In this document: positions 22,072 to 26,272 of the stretch, in pieces
How positions within the stretch are numbered: the stretch's first letter is position 1
How the letters are laid out: every line of letters begins with the position of its first letter
IMG/VR virus record: IMGVR_UViG_3300031862_000038
Location: 1 to 26,272 of that record
Length of the DNA: 26,272 bases
Reading direction: 5' to 3' (one strand)
DNA from: a virus
Notes under the pieces: generated by a model
The model's database searches: none
What the model was told of the DNA's origin: nothing
Seen by the model: only the letters and a program-made list of their open reading frames with translations
Translations under genes and position numbers: made by a program

Positions 22072-25000
22072 ATGGCGATTTATTATATCGATTTTACTTT
22101 AGGCAACGATAACAACAGTGGTCTCTCTGAAACTCTGGCTTGGAAAACCTTATCTAAAGTCAGGGGTGAGCAGGCCAATTTTAATCCGGGTGATTCTATC
22201 CTTTTTAAACGAGGAGAAACCTGGACATGCGGAGACTCGGATGATTGGCTGAGGCTCAGTAAGTCTGGAAGCTCTGGCAATCCAATCACTTATGGAGCCT
22301 ATGGTTCGGGCAATCTGCCCATTATAGACTGCAATGATATTGCCGATTATGGAATCGCAAGCTGGACGGATAATATATCCTGGTTGGTTTTTGAGGATTT
22401 TGAGATTCGTCATGCATATTGGCATGGCATAGCCTTCAACCTACCTCATTCTCACATCACCTGTAAACGATGCCTTGTTCATGAATCCAGTAGTTCCGGT
22501 ATTGTCATCGGTATGGGTAGTTATGCGACGCTGGAAGATTGTGACGTTGATACTCCAGGCTTGTTTGGAATCATAATAACTGGAGACCCCACCTATCATC
22601 AAAGCCACACACTTATTCATGGATGCAGGGTTTGGTCATCCGAAGGTGATGGAATCACTTTGCACGACGATGACTATGGCAATCCTATCGGTGATGATCA
22701 TACGATTGAATATTGTGTTGTTTGGAATTGCACTTATCCGTCACTTTCCTACAGGTTTCTTTCTGGAACTGGTATAGTCTCAAGAGGAAACTCAAGTCGG
22801 GATCCCAGTCTTCCAACAACTCCTCTTACTTATTATGTAGATGCCACGCTTGGCAATGATGGCAATACCGGCTTATCTGAAACACAGGCTTGGAAGACAC
22901 TAACTAAAGTTAGGTCTTATCAGGAAAATTTAAGTTCTGGAGATTCTGTCCTTTTCAAATGCGGCGAAACATGGGTGAGCGGCGATGCCGATGATACCCT
23001 GAGAGTTCTTACTTCGGGAGAAGCTGGGAAGCCTATTACTTATGGCGCTTATGGCAACGGAGCCAAGCCAGTCATAGATTGTAATCATGTGGGTGCCACA
23101 GGAATTCTGAGTTGGGCCGGCAGCATTGCTTATTTGGTTTTTAAAGATATAGAAATTCGCCATTCTGTTCAGCAGGGTGCTGGATTTGATTTGCCTCATA
23201 ATCATCTTAATCTTAGACGAATTCTTGTTCACGAGACTGACAATAATAATGGAATGATATTCAGCAAAGGTTCTTATGTCACCATAGAAGATTGTGATAT
23301 CGATAGTCCTGGTTTGGGCGGGATAGTTATAGTGGGTGATGCTGTAGTACACCAACATGATACGATTATCAAAAGATGTAGGATTTGGGATGCTGATAGT
23401 GACGGCATTACTTTACATACTGACGATTCGCAGAACGATATTGGAGCTAACCACCTAATTGAGGGTTGTACTGTCTGGGGATGCGGAGAGCAAGCTTTTG
23501 ATTTCATTTCTGGCACTAATATTCTTTTAAAGAACTGCGAAAGCTATGACAATGTCACCAGCGGTATCATCGTTGGCTCTGACGTGGGCGGCTCCGTTTC
23601 AAACGTTACTATTCAAGGTCATTACAGCCATGATGAGGGGACGGGAATCTATCTTCAATATTGCAGCGATATAAAGATTCAATATTCTATCCTCAAAAAT
23701 GGTTCCAGGAATGTCCGCCTGGATATTAATGTTAATAATGTAAATATTTATAACAATATTCTCTACGCCACATTGGGAGGAAGTTATCATATTTATGAAG
23801 CTTGGACAGCAACCGGTACTGGCAGAAATATCAAGAACAATATTTTTATAGGCGACAACGTGGATCATAGGTATGTTTATTACTGGCCTGGAGCGAATCC
23901 CAATAACACAAACGCCGTCTATGACTATAATCTTTATTGGCGACAGACAGGAGGGCCTGATGACGATAATTGGTGGCTGATAACAGATGCACCAGGCAGT
24001 TGTGGCTGGACAAATTGGAAGGCTCTCTGGAATCAAGATGCACATGGTATGTTTTGTGATCCCGAGGTTGTTAATCCTGGAATAGATTTTCATCCAAAGT
24101 CTGGCTCTCCCTGTATTGATGCAGGCATTGACGTTGGACTTACTGAGGACAAAGAGGGCAGGGAAGTCCCTCAACGTTTAGGCGTTGATATTGGAGTTTT
24201 CGAATTTCCAGATTGCCGCACGGATGATCAATATATTGAGACGGATTTTGATCGTTTCATGAGGAACCCGAATATCAAGCCAATTTTCCTTCTGGAAATA
24301 AAGACGAAAATGAGGCTCTTAGGATTTGGCCTAAGTAATGGGCAAACTTATACCTATGAGCTTTTGATACCTGACCGAGGGATTGATTTCGAGAAGCTTT
24401 GGGAGAATGGGCAAGAATATTCTAAAAAAAATTCAATAAGCGAAGTAGAGGCTACGGCCTCCAGTTTTTATTTTGATTTTTATGGCAGGATGCTTTACAT
24501 ACACACCTCGCTGGGGATAGCTCCGCTTAACTATTTCATCGAGGGTTCGTTTTGGCTTTATTTTACGAATTATCAGGATGGTGAGATTGTCTTCAACGAT
24601 AAATATTATTTTCCATTTTTTAAAACGGAAAACATTCCTGATATATCTCAGGAGATCAAGGCATACTATGAAGGCAGTTTTACAATCTCTTCAGGAACCA
24701 TAAGTTTATTCAATCCTAAAATCGGAGGAGAATATTTCTTTGACAAGAAGTATGACCGCTATTTCTGGAAAAACTCCTTTGTCCAAATGAAGATTGGAAA
24801 GCCTGGATTCTCCTATTCGCAATATAAGAATTTCTTTTCGGCATTAATTGATTCTTATGAACTCGATGATAGGAAAATGACGTTCAATTTAGTTGATTCC
24901 CGGGAGGCAATCAACGTCGATCTGCCTTTTAATAAACTTTGGAAAAAAAACTATCCCATGATGGCTGCCGAATTAGAAGGCACTGTGCTTCCGGTGCTTT

Positions 25001-25935
25001 TCGGGCCGGTGACGAATGCATTGCTTTATTGTATCGATGAAGTCGCGAGAAAAAAATTCATCTTCCATGATGGCCCGATTAAGGCCGTAAATGCTGTCAA
25101 AAAAAATGGGATTCCTCTTGTGGAAGGAACAGATTATTTTGCGAACCTTCGCGATTCGATCATAGTGTTTTCGAATAATATCACTATAACCGAACAGGAC
25201 CAGGTAACAATAGATTTCCAAGGTAAGACGAACCTTGCAGATGAGCTCATTTCTAATGGCGCTGACATTTATTTCTATATACTGAAAAACTTTCTGGGGT
25301 TGACGGTTCCTGAGATTCACGTAGATTCCATCGAAGAGACGAAGGTTGCTCAATCAAGGACCTTGAGCGTTTATCTCTATTCAGAAAAATCATCTGGCGA
25401 CATCATCCGGTCAATCGAGCATTCCGTTGAAGCCTGCTCCTTTCAGGATGCCAATGGCAAGATCGGACTCAAGACGAATTCCGATACACCCGATTCTGGC
25501 GCGCGATATATCATGAGCCACCAGGTTTTTGATTTCAGGATGAAATATGATCCGGCCTCGATATACAAAAAAATCCAGGTTTATTATGGCGAAGATCCAC
25601 TTACCCAAAATTTCCTTGTAGAGGAAAGAGTGAGCAATCAGCTCTGGTGGAAATACAAAGAAAAGAAGTCTTTCGAGATATATGCCTATTTGATTTTACA
25701 AAGCGAGGCCGCAGAACTTGCATCAAACATTTTGAAAAAACTTGATAAGAGCTATCCAAATTTCGTTGTACCCGCGATTCTCTATGGCTGTCAAGCTGGC
25801 GACCTCTTTTATTTTTCAAGGGACCGATATTACAATTCCGACGGATTCGCGAATAATATCGTCATGAGAATTCTCGGCATCAAAAAATTGATCTCATCAA
25901 GTAGAACGGAAATAACAGCGGAGGTTGTGGAATGA
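22072..25935 (+). CDS. Duplicated right-handed beta-helix fused to tail-hub-like C-terminus, 1287 aa
   Basis: The ATG at 22072 has GAGG about 12 bases upstream. Residues 4-240 form a first beta-helix unit (YYIDFTLGND, AWKTLSKVRG, FEIRHAYW, DGITLHDDD, IEYCVVWNC). A linker near 240-252 leads to a second, longer copy (YYVDATLGND, AWKTLTKVRS, IEIRHSVQ, DGITLHTDD, IEGCTVWGC) extending to about 712. It closes with SPCIDAGIDVG and GVDIGVFEF, as in choice-of-anchor Q type beta-helix proteins. Beta-helix proteins of phages are usually tailspikes or depolymerases that degrade host glycans. Residues about 713-1287 start with IKPIFLLEIKTKM and have the size and position of a tail hub (Tal-like) protein; no peptidase is visible. 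The catalytic residues of the helix cannot be assigned. Confidence 0.65.
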   Translation: MAIYYIDFTLGNDNNSGLSETLAWKTLSKVRGEQANFNPGDSILFKRGETWTCGDSDDWLRLSKSGSSGNPITYGAYGSGNLPIIDCNDIADYGIASWTDNISWLVFEDFEIRHAYWHGIAFNLPHSHITCKRCLVHESSSSGIVIGMGSYATLEDCDVDTPGLFGIIITGDPTYHQSHTLIHGCRVWSSEGDGITLHDDDYGNPIGDDHTIEYCVVWNCTYPSLSYRFLSGTGIVSRGNSSRDPSLPTTPLTYYVDATLGNDGNTGLSETQAWKTLTKVRSYQENLSSGDSVLFKCGETWVSGDADDTLRVLTSGEAGKPITYGAYGNGAKPVIDCNHVGATGILSWAGSIAYLVFKDIEIRHSVQQGAGFDLPHNHLNLRRILVHETDNNNGMIFSKGSYVTIEDCDIDSPGLGGIVIVGDAVVHQHDTIIKRCRIWDADSDGITLHTDDSQNDIGANHLIEGCTVWGCGEQAFDFISGTNILLKNCESYDNVTSGIIVGSDVGGSVSNVTIQGHYSHDEGTGIYLQYCSDIKIQYSILKNGSRNVRLDINVNNVNIYNNILYATLGGSYHIYEAWTATGTGRNIKNNIFIGDNVDHRYVYYWPGANPNNTNAVYDYNLYWRQTGGPDDDNWWLITDAPGSCGWTNWKALWNQDAHGMFCDPEVVNPGIDFHPKSGSPCIDAGIDVGLTEDKEGREVPQRLGVDIGVFEFPDCRTDDQYIETDFDRFMRNPNIKPIFLLEIKTKMRLLGFGLSNGQTYTYELLIPDRGIDFEKLWENGQEYSKKNSISEVEATASSFYFDFYGRMLYIHTSLGIAPLNYFIEGSFWLYFTNYQDGEIVFNDKYYFPFFKTENIPDISQEIKAYYEGSFTISSGTISLFNPKIGGEYFFDKKYDRYFWKNSFVQMKIGKPGFSYSQYKNFFSALIDSYELDDRKMTFNLVDSREAINVDLPFNKLWKKNYPMMAAELEGTVLPVLFGPVTNALLYCIDEVARKKFIFHDGPIKAVNAVKKNGIPLVEGTDYFANLRDSIIVFSNNITITEQDQVTIDFQGKTNLADELISNGADIYFYILKNFLGLTVPEIHVDSIEETKVAQSRTLSVYLYSEKSSGDIIRSIEHSVEACSFQDANGKIGLKTNSDTPDSGARYIMSHQVFDFRMKYDPASIYKKIQVYYGEDPLTQNFLVEERVSNQLWWKYKEKKSFEIYAYLILQSEAAELASNILKKLDKSYPNFVVPAILYGCQAGDLFYFSRDRYYNSDGFANNIVMRILGIKKLISSSRTEITAEVVE

Positions 25936-26272
25936 TAAGGCAACCATTCGCCCTGCAGAAAGACTTGGAAGAGCATATGCGGCGTGGCCTCAACCAGGCG
26001 CACACCGGCCAGGTCATTCTGTATGTCAAAAATGCTGGCTTGACGCATGATGAGCTTGTGGGCGTAAATGCCGACCAGCATCACGTCGAAATCCACACCT
26101 TGGATAGTGCCAAGCATGTCGTTTCGGGATTGACGGCGGGCCATTTCCTTAAGGCTTTAAGCCCTACCACATTTGGTTTTACCGCACATGGATTAAGTTA
26201 TGGTGATGTTGGTGCAGCCCCCGCTAGTCATGGGCATGTTTGGAGTGAGATTAGCAAAACTGGCTCTAATCT
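25932..26272 (+). CDS. Tail fibre protein, N-terminal part (runs off the window)
   Basis: The gene starts in ATGA overlap with the hub gene and is open to the end of the window; about 113 residues are visible. It begins MIRQPFALQKDLEEHM, then has GLTHDELVG, SGLTAGHFLKALSPTTFGF and, further on, SYGDVGAAPASHGHVWSEI. The 'LTAGxxL(K/R)A...F' and 'DVGAAPxSHxH' elements are repeats typical of phage tail fibres, which bind host receptors at the tail tip. The C-terminal receptor-binding part lies outside the window. Confidence 0.75.
   Translation, partial: MIRQPFALQKDLEEHMRRGLNQAHTGQVILYVKNAGLTHDELVGVNADQHHVEIHTLDSAKHVVSGLTAGHFLKALSPTTFGFTAHGLSYGDVGAAPASHGHVWSEISKTGSN

Noticed and set aside
23599-24174. 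191-aa open frame on the - strand opposite the beta-helix gene
   Set aside because: It shadows the repeated beta-helix codons; Ile/Pro/Cys-rich low-complexity sequence, no known motif.

Overview
This window is a 26 kb piece of a tailed double-stranded DNA phage (or prophage) with a long non-contractile tail and an HK97-fold capsid. Every supported gene lies on the + strand. Most neighbours overlap by 4 bases (ATGA), or by 1 to 13 bases, and sit behind strong GGAGG-type ribosome binding sites. I see no integrase, repressor, tRNA, CRISPR array or bacterial housekeeping gene, so a free phage and a prophage cannot be separated. The host is not identifiable. A T4-type lysozyme and a membrane-anchored coiled-coil protein in the lysis block lean weakly towards a didermal host. 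The late gene order (lysis, small and large terminase, portal, protease, capsid, connectors, tail) resembles lambdoid phages.

Region 1 (1-2929) is the end of an early operon. It holds the C-terminal end of a replication-type protein, small phage proteins, an Imm5-like protein carrying 18 tandem 12-bp units, a small gene interrupted by an in-frame TGA, a cysteine-rich protein and a PD-(D/E)XK-type nuclease. Region 2 (2930-5774) starts with a consensus -35 box and holds the lysis block: T4-type endolysin, a two-TM holin candidate, a doubly anchored coiled-coil protein that may be a spanin, and an XhlA-like protein. A two-HTH plus metallophosphoesterase fusion lies inside this block.

Region 3 (5765-12412) is packaging and head: candidate small terminase, large terminase with complete ATPase and nuclease motifs, a portal fused to a Mu-F-like minor head domain, a prohead protease carrying two extra Cys/His-rich modules, HK97-type major capsid protein, a probable head accessory protein, and an RNA hairpin that may attenuate transcription. 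Region 4 (12413-15461) is connector, neck and tail tube. Region 5 (15475-26272) is the tail: assembly chaperones joined by a -1 frameshift at A AAA AAT, tape measure, a distal tail protein containing a carbohydrate-binding-like insert, a nine-FN3 protein, a 1287-aa protein fusing a duplicated beta-helix to a tail-hub-like C-terminus, and the start of a tail fibre that runs off the end.

The most unusual points are the domain architectures: beta-helix/hub, HTH-HTH-phosphoesterase, modular protease, and nested distal tail protein. Next come the 12-bp coding repeat whose variation is concentrated in two of four codons, the in-frame TGA in a TGA-C context, the predicted leaderless endolysin transcript, and the shared module in two early proteins. 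I did not find a clear stand-alone new defence or anti-defence system. All family assignments come from motif recognition without database searches.
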